This document shows positions 21,701 to 29,232 of a DNA stretch of 33,287 nt, piece by piece. Made by a program: the position numbers and the translations under genes. The stretch's first letter is position 1. The number at the start of each line of letters is the position of its first letter. The notes under the pieces were generated by a model. It worked only from the letters and a program-made list of their open reading frames with translations, was not told the DNA's origin and searched no databases. The stretch is from Prorocentrum cordatum. Its lineage: Eukaryota > Sar > Dinophyceae > Prorocentrales > Prorocentraceae. The stretch lies in the NCBI GenBank assembly GCA_963575745.1, contig CAUYUJ010007206.1, positions 15,001 through 48,287 of the forward strand, read 5' to 3'.

Positions 21701-22415
21701 TTCTGATCGGTATACGACCGAACTGCTTCACGTCCTCGACGAGCGTTTGCAGAGATCCGCTTAATGCAGAACGCTGAAGGGCAGCGCTGACAGCGGCTGA
21801 CTCTGAAGGCGTGGCGCATTCGAGGGCTTGCAACTCTAACATAACGTCATTAGGAATGCTGTCGCGGTGGTCGGAGAAACGTTTGGCCAACTTGTTTTCA
21901 GCTCGTACTTCCTCGGACGTTCCTTTCTTTCGCATCGGTATACGACCGAACTGCTTCACCAGGTCAACAATCCTTTGGACAGTACCGTTCAACACAGCAC
22001 GCTGAGGAGGGGCACTGCTCACTGCAGCAGGCTGAGGAGCACCGCTGTTGGGTGCAGAAACGTCAGGAGCATCAGAACGCTGAAGGGCAGCGCTGACAGC
22101 GGCTGACTCTGAAGGCGTGGCGCATTCGAGGGCTTGCAACTCTAACATAACGTCATTAGGAATGCTGTCGCGGTGGTCGGAGAAACGTTTGGCCAACTTG
22201 TTTTCAGCTCGCACTTCCTCGGACGTTCCTTTCTTTCGCATCGGTATACGACCGAACTGCTTCACCAGGTCAACAATCCTTTGGACAGTACCGTTCAACA
22301 CAGCACGCTGAGGAGGGGCACTGCTCACTGCAGCAGGCTGAGGAGCACCGCTGTTGGGTGCAGAAACGTCAGGAGCATGGCGCCCAGACCGAGAGCTACC
22401 AGCATGCCGCGGCAT
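12711..22415 (-). CDS. Helitron Rep/helicase (one intron, one frame change)
   Basis: Rolling-circle replicase-helicase of a Helitron-like transposon, roughly 3,000 residues if spliced. Domain order in sense: HA-like repeats (about 22380-21110); a C2H2 finger CQLCECDF...H..H (about 20812-20732); a DUF6570-like segment VCWDCLNDL...LNALVNDNW (about 20080-19976); a cysteine/histidine motif [12 protein letters not shown] (about 16994-16938), the probable HUH region; NVDFQFLMC (about 16690); [10 protein letters not shown] (16379-16347) with the two Rep tyrosines three residues apart; then a Pif1-like helicase with Walker A GGGGVGKT (about 14334-14307), DVIDELG (about 14085-14061), GDFYQLPPV (about 13938-13900), GMEVILTE (about 13400-13358), LHGVQGKT (about 13010-12967) and YVSLSRPRS (about 12912-12867). 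Exons join as CAG/GTC around the intron 18455-18971. The reading frame changes near 13620. Start ATG at 22415 is the first in-frame ATG; longer 5' exons are possible. At least ten G-A-x-Q-P-A hairpin insertions interrupt it in frame. Confidence 0.85.
13136..13153 (-). repeat. hairpin element in helicase CDS
   Basis: Encodes S-A-S-Q-P-A in frame. The usual G.T wobble is replaced by A-T (core begins GCAGTGCTTC), and seven consecutive outer pairs form (CTGGCAG against CTGCCGG). Confidence 0.85.
13657..13674 (-). repeat. hairpin element in helicase CDS, next to the frame change
   Basis: Encodes G-A-A-Q-P-A; the loop is GCTC instead of TCTC, and six outer pairs form. It lies about 35 bp upstream, in sense, of the point where the helicase reading frame shifts. 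A second, degenerate AAQPPQ-encoding stretch follows. Confidence 0.8.
14563..14580 (-). repeat. hairpin element in Rep/helicase CDS
   Basis: Encodes S-G-A-P-Q-P-A just upstream of the helicase Walker A region. Loop CCTC; CAGC/GCTG outer arms give six pairs. Confidence 0.8.
15242..15259 (-). repeat. hairpin element in CDS, read in another frame
   Basis: Core GCTGGTGCTCCTCAGCCTAGC has a T-A and a C-G pair where most copies have C-G and G-C, so pairing is kept. It is read as V-L-L-S-L-A rather than G-A-P-Q-P-A. Structure kept with the peptide lost would favour selection or copying at nucleic-acid level; chance resemblance is possible. Confidence 0.6.
15865..15882 (-). repeat. hairpin element in Rep/helicase CDS
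   Basis: Encodes S-G-A-P-Q-P-P. Loop CCTC. One C.C mismatch in the outer stem, then CCAG/CTGG-type arms pair again. Confidence 0.75.
16603..16633 (-). repeat. hairpin element plus truncated second copy in CDS
   Basis: 16603-16620 encodes G-G-A-P-Q-P-A with CCTGGTGG against CTGCCCAGG arms. The adjoining 16621-16633 is a shorter GTGCTTCAGCCTG relative (V-L-Q-P-G), so two copies sit back to back. Confidence 0.75.
17149..17166 (-). repeat. hairpin element in Rep/helicase CDS
   Basis: Encodes G-G-A-P-Q-P-A; the bulged base is C instead of T, loop CCTC, five outer pairs. Confidence 0.75.
17890..17907 (-). repeat. hairpin element in Rep/helicase CDS
   Basis: Encodes [11 protein letters not shown], with the same downstream residues as the copy at 13136, suggesting those two share a recent source. 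Bulged base C, eight consecutive outer pairs (GCCGGCGG against CTGCTGGC). Confidence 0.85.
18455..18971 (-). other. inferred GT-AG intron in Rep/helicase gene
   Basis: In sense the upstream exon ends ...TTCGAACAG and the intron opens GTCTTCCCC (from 18971). It closes with TTTCTTCGTCCTTCGAG (to 18455), a pyrimidine-rich acceptor. Joining CAG to GTCGCACGG keeps phase 0 and gives [19 protein letters not shown], a continuous Helitron-like segment. Without splicing the frame meets a TAG in the acceptor region and the two large open frames do not connect. Length 517 bp. Confidence 0.7.
18475..18945. repeat. 33-bp minisatellite, ~14 copies
   Basis: Unit AGGTCCAAACGAGACACTGC then TATCAACACATGT, 33 bp, tandem with point variation. 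It fills almost the whole inferred intron. Because 33 is a multiple of 3, several frames stay open through it, which extends the apparent protein with a [11 protein letters not shown]-type repeat that is probably not real. Confidence 0.95.
19247..19264 (-). repeat. hairpin element in Rep/helicase CDS
   Basis: Encodes S-G-A-L-Q-P-V. Loop CTTC; seven outer pairs including two G.T wobbles (GCAGCGG against CTGTTGC). Confidence 0.8.
20129..20179 (-). repeat. two hairpin elements 33 bp apart in CDS
   Basis: 20129-20146 encodes G-G-A-S-Q-P-A with bulged A; GTCC/GGAC arms pair beyond a one-base bulge. 20162-20179 encodes C-G-A-S-Q-P-A with five outer pairs. Both sit just before the DUF6570-like region. 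Confidence 0.8.
20960..20977 (-). repeat. hairpin element in Rep/helicase CDS
   Basis: Encodes R-G-A-T-Q-P-A. Loop ACTC; the usual G.T wobble is replaced by G-C (CAGCCCGC), a structure-strengthening change; five outer pairs. Confidence 0.8.
22028..22045 (-). repeat. hairpin element in CDS (duplicated unit A)
   Basis: Encodes S-G-A-P-Q-P-A; loop CCTC, six outer pairs (ACAGCGG-side arm against CTGCTG). Confidence 0.8.
22334..22351 (-). repeat. hairpin element in CDS (duplicated unit B)
   Basis: Same sequence as the 22028 copy, carried along by the 306-bp duplication. Confidence 0.8.
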
Positions 22416-22532
22416 TACTGTGTACAGTGGGTGCTGGAAAGTTCCTTTGTAAGGATAGCTCGAGGCAACATGGCTAGGGAGAACTTGATCATGATGATGG
22501 TGATGAGGGAAATTCGTTGTGGAGGAACCTCT

Positions 22533-22795
22533 GATACCGACACTGCTACGCACATGGAAGGTGTCTTGAAATGAGGCACAGCCAGAGTTGATATACAATG
22601 AGGCGTTTGAAAACGAGACACTGCTATCAACGCTTTTATAACTCAACGACGTCTGATTTCGACACTGCTACGAACATGGGGGTTGTCTTGCAATGAAGCA
22701 CGGCCATGACCTGATTTAGATTCCACAGAAACACATGCAGAATTGTTTTGTTTTTCAAACACCGAAATTCTCTGTAAACGAGACACTGTGAACGA
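22533..22795. repeat. two diverged ~100-130-bp related blocks upstream of Rep/helicase
   Basis: 22533-22632 and 22650-22795 share CTCTGAT/GTCTGAT, CGACACTGCTACG, ACATGG, TGTCTTG.AATGA.GCAC and an AAACGAGACACTG end. The last piece equals part of the 33-bp minisatellite unit in the intron, linking the leader region to that minisatellite. Confidence 0.7.
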
Positions 22796-22827
22796 CTGCA
22801 GAACAGGCGCTTGTAGCAAAGGAAGTG

Positions 22828-22845
22828 CAGGCTGAGAAGCACCGC
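22828..22845 (-). repeat. hairpin element (intergenic)
   Basis: Consensus core with only four outer pairs. A decayed relative lies at about 22924-22941. Confidence 0.75.
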
Positions 22846-22989
22846 GGGCGAAGGTGAATGAATCCGTCGGGCAACGTGAGCACAGACCGAAACTCTGCGC
22901 AGGCACTCTCAAGGGAGCCAGGGCAGGCTGAGGAGGAATGCAGGCCGCAAACACTATTCGTGCACCAGACGCCACAACAGTAAATAGCG

Positions 22990-23007
22990 CAGGCTGAGAA
23001 GCACCGC
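22990..23007 (-). repeat. hairpin element (intergenic)
   Basis: Consensus core, loop TCTC, five outer pairs counting a T.G wobble; between the RPA-like and Rep/helicase genes. Confidence 0.75.
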
Positions 23008-23096
23008 ATAAACAACGAAACTACCAAACGATATGTTTGAGGCAAACCTAGTTGGCATCCCGCAAGGCGCAAGACAAAGATGCTTGCCATGTCCAG

Positions 23097-23114
23097 CAAG
23101 CTGAGAAGCATCGC
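23097..23114 (-). repeat. hairpin element with A-T compensation (intergenic)
   Basis: Core GCGATGCTTCTCAGCTTGC: the first pair outside the bulge is A-T instead of G-C. Outer arms TCAGCGA against TTGCTGG pair along seven positions. Confidence 0.8.
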
Positions 23115-23122
23115 TGACAAGA

Positions 23123-23153
23123 CAGGAGAAAGCTCACCTCAAGCTTTCTCCTG
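23123..23153. repeat. 12-bp perfect inverted repeat over the RPA-like stop codon
   Basis: CAGGAGAAAGCT (23123-23134), loop CACCTCA, AGCTTTCTCCTG (23142-23153). The RPA-like stop codon (23134-23136) lies at the stem-loop junction. It is unrelated in sequence to the short hairpin family and begins 9 bp beyond one of its copies. It could be a 3' end-forming structure, an element terminus or chance. Confidence 0.85.
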
Positions 23154-25026
23154 AGGGGTGGCTTTCAAGAATGCGGCACTTCTTGGCGGATTCCGGCGTC
23201 GTGCTCCACTCATTCATCCGCTTATGCTCGCCTGATTGCTGAAGCTCTGTGCGCATCCCCAGTGTTCTCAATTTTTTAATGAAGTACTGCGCCTCAGACA
23301 CGACGGAGTCGTCAATGTGGGTCACGCTGTGCACCGTCATGCCGTCTTTTGAACAGCCAGTAATGAGCAACAAGCAGACTCTGTGCTTCGCTCGGTTGGG
23401 CGGATCCATTTTGAACGAGAGCAAGTTGTCAACTGAGCAGTGTCCGTGAATCGTCACTGAGTGGGAAGACTCACCGTCAGAAGCGTCCGTGACACCTGGT
23501 GTGGACACGACGAAGCCAGCCGCAGTGGATACGCACCGAGACTTCTGCGTGGTACGAACGAGAACGACTGCCAAGTGGCAGTTCCGGGTAAGCTGAGAAG
23601 CGTCACCCCCGCCACCCGCTGGTGAGTACTGCACGCGCATGCCGTAGAAGGGACAAGACCGTATCTCAGAGAGCTGTGCCGCGAGCATTGCATCCTGGCT
23701 CTCGCGGCACTGCTTCAGGATCTCCAAGACGACATTGTAAGACGTATTCGGGGCGTGCGATATCTGAAGCGGTGAAACGGCCACCACAGTCGTGTTGACG
23801 AAAGTCCGTTGAGGTGTGTCATCCTGTGCATTCGCAGCCACATTGCGCACGCGTCGTATGATGCGACAATTGCTCAGTGGAGGGAAGGAGATAGCTTTCT
23901 CGTCGTGAACTTTTTTGAATTCTTGCATGCTGTCAATGCCAGTCAAGGCGAAGGCTGCCGCTTGTGATACGCCGACTTTGCACGAGCCACTGAAATCACG
24001 AGCAGTAGTCGTAAAGAACACGCGCTCGCCTGTGTTCTCCACCACAGAGTCGGCTGGCTCCGGTTCCTCAAGCCTCATCCCATTGACCTGCAACAAGAGT
24101 GGCAAGTTTGCATTCGGATCATCCGACGCCATAGCCAAAAAGGCACAGCAGGAGAGGAGTGCTTCTCCGGTGAGAATCTGCGAAGCCTGGTCTGGATCCC
24201 AAGTACCCGCATGAGCGGTGGTCAGCTGCTCCCGGTCCATCGCGAAGTCTTGAGTGGCTGCTAAGTCGTGTAGTTGAGTCATTCTGGGACAAGAGCATGC
24301 GGAATCCACCACGCGATCTTGCGACAAGTTCAGCTCCAGTTTGCCGTCGAATTTGCCCGCCACGTTGAGAAACAGCAGCGGTTGTCCTTTGTGAGAGCGA
24401 CAAAGCTCTATGTCGGTGGATCCCCAGACTGCAATCACAGCCTCCGCTGTCTTGGAGTTACTCGTCTGTGCGCCGTCGACCAGATGTGCACTTGCCACTG
24501 GAGGGTGGCCAGCGGGAGTGCGGGTTTCTGAAACAGAATGAACCACAGCCATGACATCGAAGCAACGCTGCGATTTGATGTTCATCATGTCTGCCACTGT
24601 AGTCGCTGGAGCCGGCGCCGATGCCAAGGAGGTCTCCTCCGGAGAGCTTTTGAGCACTGGACTGCAGGTTGTGCGCTCGAGGTCGACCACGACACGAACA
24701 GACGCATGCACAAAAGCGTCCTGCTGCCGACTGCCCAGGCCGACGCTGGAGAGTTTCCACGCCGTCATCGGAGGGAACTTTTTCAGAGCAGCTTGGACTT
24801 CTGCTGGAGTTCCTTTGAGGATGGCCTCACAATAGTGCTCTGAGTCTGTGCCAAGCAGAATGCATGTGAATCGGTTTGCATGGACTAGCTGGCCATTGTT
24901 CCTGCTCTTGTACGAGTACTTGATCTCCCTGGGCTTGTATACTCGGACAAGGAAGTCTTGGGTTTTGGCGCTGCTCTTCGTGAGAAAACCCAGTGGAGAC
25001 GTCGGCTGTTCTGCAGCAGCAGCCAT
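23134..25026 (-). CDS. OB-fold RPA1-like single-stranded-DNA-binding protein
   Basis: Intact 630-residue frame with a good start context (ACCATGG at 25026). Residues about 152-240 (RCFDVMAVVHSVSETR...AHLVDG...AVIAVWG...LLFLNVAGKFDG) match the pattern of an RPA70-type OB fold; residues about 24-120 look like a preceding OB fold. Plant-type Helitrons carry RPA-like genes whose products are thought to coat ssDNA transposition intermediates, so a role beside the Rep/helicase immediately downstream on the same strand is reasonable inference. The gap to that gene is about 0.7 kb with several hairpin elements. One hairpin element lies in frame at about residues 473-480. A host RPA-related gene is the alternative. 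Confidence 0.65.
   Translation of the reverse strand: MAAAAEQPTSPLGFLTKSSAKTQDFLVRVYKPREIKYSYKSRNNGQLVHANRFTCILLGTDSEHYCEAILKGTPAEVQAALKKFPPMTAWKLSSVGLGSRQQDAFVHASVRVVVDLERTTCSPVLKSSPEETSLASAPAPATTVADMMNIKSQRCFDVMAVVHSVSETRTPAGHPPVASAHLVDGAQTSNSKTAEAVIAVWGSTDIELCRSHKGQPLLFLNVAGKFDGKLELNLSQDRVVDSACSCPRMTQLHDLAATQDFAMDREQLTTAHAGTWDPDQASQILTGEALLSCCAFLAMASDDPNANLPLLLQVNGMRLEEPEPADSVVENTGERVFFTTTARDFSGSCKVGVSQAAAFALTGIDSMQEFKKVHDEKAISFPPLSNCRIIRRVRNVAANAQDDTPQRTFVNTTVVAVSPLQISHAPNTSYNVVLEILKQCRESQDAMLAAQLSEIRSCPFYGMRVQYSPAGGGGDASQLTRNCHLAVVLVRTTQKSRCVSTAAGFVVSTPGVTDASDGESSHSVTIHGHCSVDNLLSFKMDPPNRAKHRVCLLLITGCSKDGMTVHSVTHIDDSVVSEAQYFIKKLRTLGMRTELQQSGEHKRMNEWSTTPESAKKCRILESHPSGESLR
23589..23606 (-). 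repeat. hairpin element in RPA-like CDS, strongly compensated
   Basis: Sense arms GGGTGA and TTACCC pair completely around bulged C, stem GCT/AGC, loop TCTC. Two pairs differ from consensus on both sides (A-T for G-C, T-A for C-G). Encodes G-D-A-S-Q-L-T in the usual frame. Confidence 0.8.
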
Positions 25027-25067
25027 GGTAGCTCACCCGGAGGATCACCGTGGAGCGCACAGTGACA

Positions 25068-25085
25068 CAGGCTGAGAAGCACCGT
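25068..25085 (-). repeat. hairpin element upstream of RPA-like gene
   Basis: About 42 bp upstream of the RPA-like ATG. The fourth outer pair is A-T instead of G-C (GCACGG against CTGTGT); six outer pairs form. Confidence 0.8.
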
Positions 25086-26053
25086 GCACGGCACGGTGAG
25101 ACTGGTTGAGCGGATGCGGACAAGGCTCGTTTTTGCCGCGAACTCCTGCAATCCAAGTTCTTTGAACCAGAACGGCAATGATTACAGAATTGCAAAGTTA
25201 CAAGTGATGCCTCCACGAAGCACCCCCCCTGTGGAGTCGAGAAAGCGTGTTGCTGTATGTGTGCGTGACTCGATGGATGTGATGTGTGTGCTGTGTGGCC
25301 CCGCCCCAAGAAATGTTTCGCTTCTCAAGGCCCCCCCCGCTCCACGAATCCCATTGGGGGGTCGAGATCCCCGCTGTGGTGGGCGGAGACGCCAAAGGCT
25401 TCGAAAACCGCGAGGGAGGGAAGGATAAGGGAGAAGAAAAGGACGGAGAGGGAGGGCTCGGAGGCCCTTGGAGGGGGGGATGTGCCCATCCGAGGGAACG
25501 GTGCACCCCCCCCTCCCCGTCGTGAAATCGAGGCACCAGCCGTGGCAACGACCCCCCCCCTTATCCCCCTCCGCGACCTGAGTAGACCACCCAGGCCAGC
25601 GGAGGACGTCATAGGGAGCGGGGGTTCTGACTTCGATGAAAGAAGAGAAGGAAAGAGGGGGGGGGGATCAGGCAGACGAAAGCCCTTTTAGGCTTTCCCC
25701 GGCGTGTGGAAATGCCCTCTTTGGCTTTTGCGGGGACTAACCCGCGCGGTCGCCCGCAGGCGACAGGGCGCCCAGGCCCTCTCCGCGCGCGCAGGCGCGT
25801 GGCAAACTACATGCGCACGATCGCCCGTGGAATCGAATGGAACCGTCCGCGGCGAGTCGTCCGCGGCGACTCAGGACCACGTCGCCCTGGAAGAAGAGGC
25901 GCTACAAGGATGCATTCTGCGACGCTGGACATCCTGATGCGACGAGGACGCTGCAGAGAAACATTCTGCGCGCGTACGCACGACCTGGAACGACAAGCAC
26001 AATACTGGGAACAAATTCGGTGACGCTGGACTCCCCGATGGGACGAAGAAGCA
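25086..26053. other. intergenic, nothing recognised
   Basis: Homopolymer runs (C7-C8 at about 25330 and 25550, G8 at about 25660) and a purine-rich stretch 25410-25460. No gene or tandem repeat recognised. Open frames are Arg/Pro-rich without motifs. Confidence 0.45.
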
Positions 26054-26407
26054 GCAGAGACACGTCTCAAGGCGCAGCAACACCGAAGTGACGCAAACGC
26101 ACCCCGCGACACGACAAGGACGCTGCAAGAAGAAACTCGGCGACGCAGGAGTGCGTGGAAGCTACAAAGGCATGGAAAGGAAGCTACGAGGAAACTACAA
26201 AGTATTCAAAGCGTCTCGAGCTTAGGGAGCGCAGAGACACGTCTCAAGGCGCAGCAACACCGAAGTGACGCAAACGCACCCCGCGACACGACAAGGACGC
26301 TGCAAGAAGAAACTTGGCGACGCAGGAGTGCGTGGAAGCTACAAAGGCATGGAAAGGAAGCTACGAGGAAACTACAAAGTATTCAAAGCGTCTCGAGCTT
26401 AGGGAGC
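26054..26407 (+). repeat. 177-bp tandem duplication
   Basis: GCAGAGACACGTCTCAAGGC begins copies at 26054 and 26231. Copy 2 ends near GCTTAGGGAG at 26407. I see one difference (AACTCGG versus AACTTGG). Recent duplication of sequence without a recognised gene. Confidence 0.95.
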
Positions 26408-26455
26408 CTTCCTCAGAGCCCTTGTGCGCACGACTCGGGGCAGCCGGCCGCCCTC

Positions 26456-27480
26456 CCCTCCTGTTCGTCCTCCTCCTCCTCCTCCTGCTCGTCCTCGTCC
26501 TCCTCCTGCTCGTCTTCTTTCTCCTGCTCCTCCTCCTCCTCCTCCTCCTCCTCCTCCTCTTTCTCCTGCTCCTCCTCCTCCTCCTCCTCCTCCTCCTCCT
26601 CCTCCTCTTCTCTTGCTCGTCCTCGTTCTCGTCGTCCTCGTCTTGCTCGTCCTCCTCCTCCTGGTGCTCTCTCCTCCTCCTCCTCCTCCTCCTCCTCCTC
26701 CTCCTCCTCCTCTCTGGTGGTCCTCGTTCTCCTCCTCCTGGTGCTCTCCCCCCCCCTCCTCCTCCTCGTCCTCCTCCTCCTCCTCCTCGTCCTCCTCCTC
26801 CTCTTCCTCCTCCTCCTCCTCCTCCTCCTCCTTCTCCTCCTCCTTCCTCATCCTCCTCCTGGTAGTCCTCCCCCTCCCCTCCTCCTCCTCCTCCTCCTCC
26901 TCTTCCTGGTCGCCCTCGTTCTCGTCCTCCTCGTCTTGCTCGTCCTCCTCCTCGTGATGTTCTCTCCCCCTCCTCCTCCTCCTCCTCCTCCTCCTCCTCC
27001 TCCTCCTCCTCCTCCCTTCCTCCTCTCCTCCTCCTCCTCCTCTTCCTCCTTCCTCCTCCTTGGTGGTCCTCGTTCTCCTCCTTCTTGGTGCTCTCCCCCC
27101 CTCCTCCTCCTCCTCCTTTCTTCCCTCCTCCTCCTCCTCCTCTCTCTCCTCCTCCTCGTCCTCATCCTCTCCTCCTTCCCCTCCTCTTCCTCCCCCTCCT
27201 CCTCGCCTCCGCCTCCTCCTCTCCTTCCTCTCCTCCTCCTCCTCCTCCTCCTCCTCCTCCTCCTCCCTCCTACTTTGTACTCCTCCCCCTCCCCTCCTCC
27301 TCCTCCTCCTCTTCCTGGTCGTCCTCCTCCTCCTCCTGGTCGTCCTCCTCCTCCTGCTCGTCCTCCTCCTCCTCCTGCTCTTCCTTCTTCTCCTGCTCCT
27401 CCTGCTCCTCGTCCTGCTCCTGCTCGTCCTCGTCCTCCTGGTCTTGCTCGTCCTCCCCCTCGTCGTGCTCTTGCCCCTGC
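26456..27480. repeat. (CTC)n pyrimidine tract, ~1 kb
   Basis: Longest tract in the window, pyrimidine on +, with TGCTCGTCCTCG, TGGTGCTCTC and TGGTCGTCC interruptions that recur. Hundreds of residues of Leu/Ser/Pro or Glu/Arg open frame result and are artefacts. Opposite polarity to the GGA tracts left of 12 kb. Confidence 0.95.
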
Positions 27481-27482
27481 TG

Positions 27483-27905
27483 AAAATGTGGCCCAGGAAT
27501 GGGAGTTTTGGGAAGTCGAAGAGCACGAAGTTGCCTACAGTTGGCTCGGGCATTCAAAATGTGGCCCGGGAATGGAGTTCTGGGAAATCGAAGAGCACGA
27601 AGTGGCCTACAGTTGGCTCCGGGCATTCAAAATGTGGCCCGGGAATGGAGTTCTGGGAAATAGAAGAGCACGAAGTGGCCTACAGTTGGCTCCGGGCATC
27701 CAAAATGTGGCCCGGGAATGGCGTTCTGGGAACTCGAAGAGCACGAAGTGTGTGACTGTTGCATCCGGCCCCCCAGAATGTGGCCCGGGAATGGCGTTCT
27801 GGGATGTCGAAGAGCACTTTGTGTGTGACTGTTGCATCCGGCCCCCCAGAATGTGGCCTGGGAATGGAGTTCTGGGAAGGCGAAGAGCACGAAGTGTGTG
27901 ACTGT
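27483..27905 (+). repeat. 73-bp satellite, six copies
   Basis: GTGGCC landmarks at 27488, 27561, 27634, 27707, 27780 and 27853 give an exact 73-bp period. Units contain CGGGAATGGAGTTCTGGGA and GAAGAGCACGAAGTG. The last two swap CCTACAGTTGGCTCC for GTGTGACTGTTGCATCC. The same array, with the same order of unit types, recurs at 31676-32160. Confidence 0.95.
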
Positions 27906-28030
27906 TGGTGAAAAACGAGCCCGGCTCATGCCGCCCGGAAACGCCCCAACACCTGCCCGGACCCCCCTGTGGAGTGATCTGTGAGCTCTTTTTACACCAC
28001 TAGAAACCTATCAGTCTTCGCTGTTAGGTA
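27906..28030 (+). repeat. linker between 73-bp and 161-bp satellites, copy 1
   Basis: Begins near GAAAAACGAGCCCGGCTCAT and runs through CACCTGCCCGGACCCCCCTG to ATCAGTCTTCGCTGTT. Its counterpart at 32165-32280 is closely similar and has the same neighbours. Confidence 0.85.
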
Positions 28031-28190
28031 ATGAAATGCGGGCCCCAAAGAGAAAGGGCTCCCGCCTGAGACTTCCGAACAGTTCACTCACAGACGAGCC
28101 TCCCGCCTGATACCTCTCCTATATTCAAGCCTCAGGAGCCCAAGAGTGACGACAGTAACAAGTGCGAGGATGACCCGCTCGGATTAATTA
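28031..28190 (+). repeat. 161-bp satellite, single copy
   Basis: One unit of the 11545-12028 family, from ATGAAATGCGGGCCCC to GATGACCCGCTCGGATTAA, directly followed by the shared flank. Confidence 0.9.
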
Positions 28191-29103
28191 TCCCGGCAAA
28201 GCAACCTAACAGCGATGTGTAGGAGCATATCTGGAAGCATTCCCCTTAAGATTCAAATGAGAATCCAGTTGTAGAGTTCTGCTGTTCTCGCAGTCGTAGT
28301 CGCATTCGCGATGACAGTCGCAGTGGCAACGGCAGTCGCAGTCACAGCCTCAGCCTCGGCCTGCCTCAGCCTCAGCCTCCGCCTGCCTCAGCCTCAGCCT
28401 GCCTCAGCCTCAGCCTCAGCCTGCTTCATCCTCAGCATCAGTCTGCCTTCAGCTTCGGCCTCAGCCTCAGACTGCCTCAACCTCAGCCTGCATCAGCCTC
28501 AGCCTCAGCCTCAGCCTGCCTCAGCATCAGCCTGCCTCAGCTTCAGCCTCAGCCTCAGCCTGCCTCTGCCTCACCTCAGCCTCAGCCTGCTTCAGCCTCA
28601 GCCTCAGTCTGCCGTCAGCCTCGGCCTCAGCCTCAGCCTGCCTCAGCCTCAGCCTGCATCAGCCTCAGCCTCAGCACGAAGCAACCCAGCTAGAAGGACA
28701 AAGCGCTGAATGTACACCGATGTGTTCGACGACTGCGCATGTAATGATGTGACGATATACAGACTGAGCCCTTCGTGAATGTCTACATGTTTTTCTGACG
28801 CCTACAAACGGCGCTGACGTGTGTGTGAAAAGTGCCCGCGCAGCAAAAGCCGGCGAAGCGTGCAGACAGCCAGCTGCAAAAGGTTGCGAGCGGCTCTTGG
28901 AAGACGTTTACGGAACGGAGCTACGGTGTCTGAAAACATTGGCATCGAAGCGAAGAGCCTCGGAGCCCTGCAGCCTGAGAAACACCGCAGGAACTCGCAT
29001 ACTGAAAAGGAATGCATTGCAAACCGCACGTTGCGAACCCTGCAGGCTGAGAAGCACCGCAGGATGTCGCATGCTGAAAAGCACTTGTACTGCAGAGCGC
29101 AGG
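28191..29103 (-). repeat. shared 3' flank, copy 2 (downstream of EEP gene)
   Basis: Counterpart of 12029-12516, from TTATCCCGGCAAAGCAACC to CTGCAGAGCGC. Extra sequence of about 400 bp sits after GGAAGCATTCCCC, most of it the CAGCCT repeat. Near 28860 it lacks about 39 bp that the left copy has. Confidence 0.85.
28335..28676 (+). repeat. (CAGCCT)n/(CTGCCT)n repeat, ~340 bp
   Basis: Irregular CAGCCTCAGCCTGCCT array. The left copy of the flank holds only about 30 bp of it (12085-12112), so the array expanded here or was deleted there. The + strand contains CTCAGCCTGC, the same letters as the 3' half of the hairpin element but on the opposite strand. Confidence 0.9.
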
Positions 29104-29211
29104 CTGCGAAACCTGCAGGCTGAGAAGCACCGCAGGAACTCGCATGCTTTCGAACACTACTGCTCGAGACCGCAGCTGGAGAGCGGCAGACCGCAGGCTG
29201 AGAAGCACCGC
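28971..29211 (-). repeat. cluster of four hairpin elements (intergenic)
   Basis: Cores at 28971-28988 (decayed inner stem, outer CCTGC/GCAGG intact), 29043-29060 (nine outer pairs, same as 12457), 29116-29133 (seven outer pairs) and 29194-29211 (six). They lie between the shared flank and the EEP stop codon. Degenerate relatives such as GCATGCTGAAAAGCAC (+ orientation) are interspersed. Confidence 0.85.
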
Positions 29212-29232
29212 GGGCAGAGAGACTTGCAAAAC

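Larger units (their letters stand above)
21767..22378 (-). repeat. 306-bp tandem duplication inside the CDS
   Basis: 21767-22072 and 22073-22378 are near-identical; I see one difference (T at about 21905, C at about 22211). Each unit encodes 102 residues: an [11 protein letters not shown] linker with a hairpin element followed by one HA-like repeat ([11 protein letters not shown]...LAKRF). In frame and recent. Confidence 0.95.
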
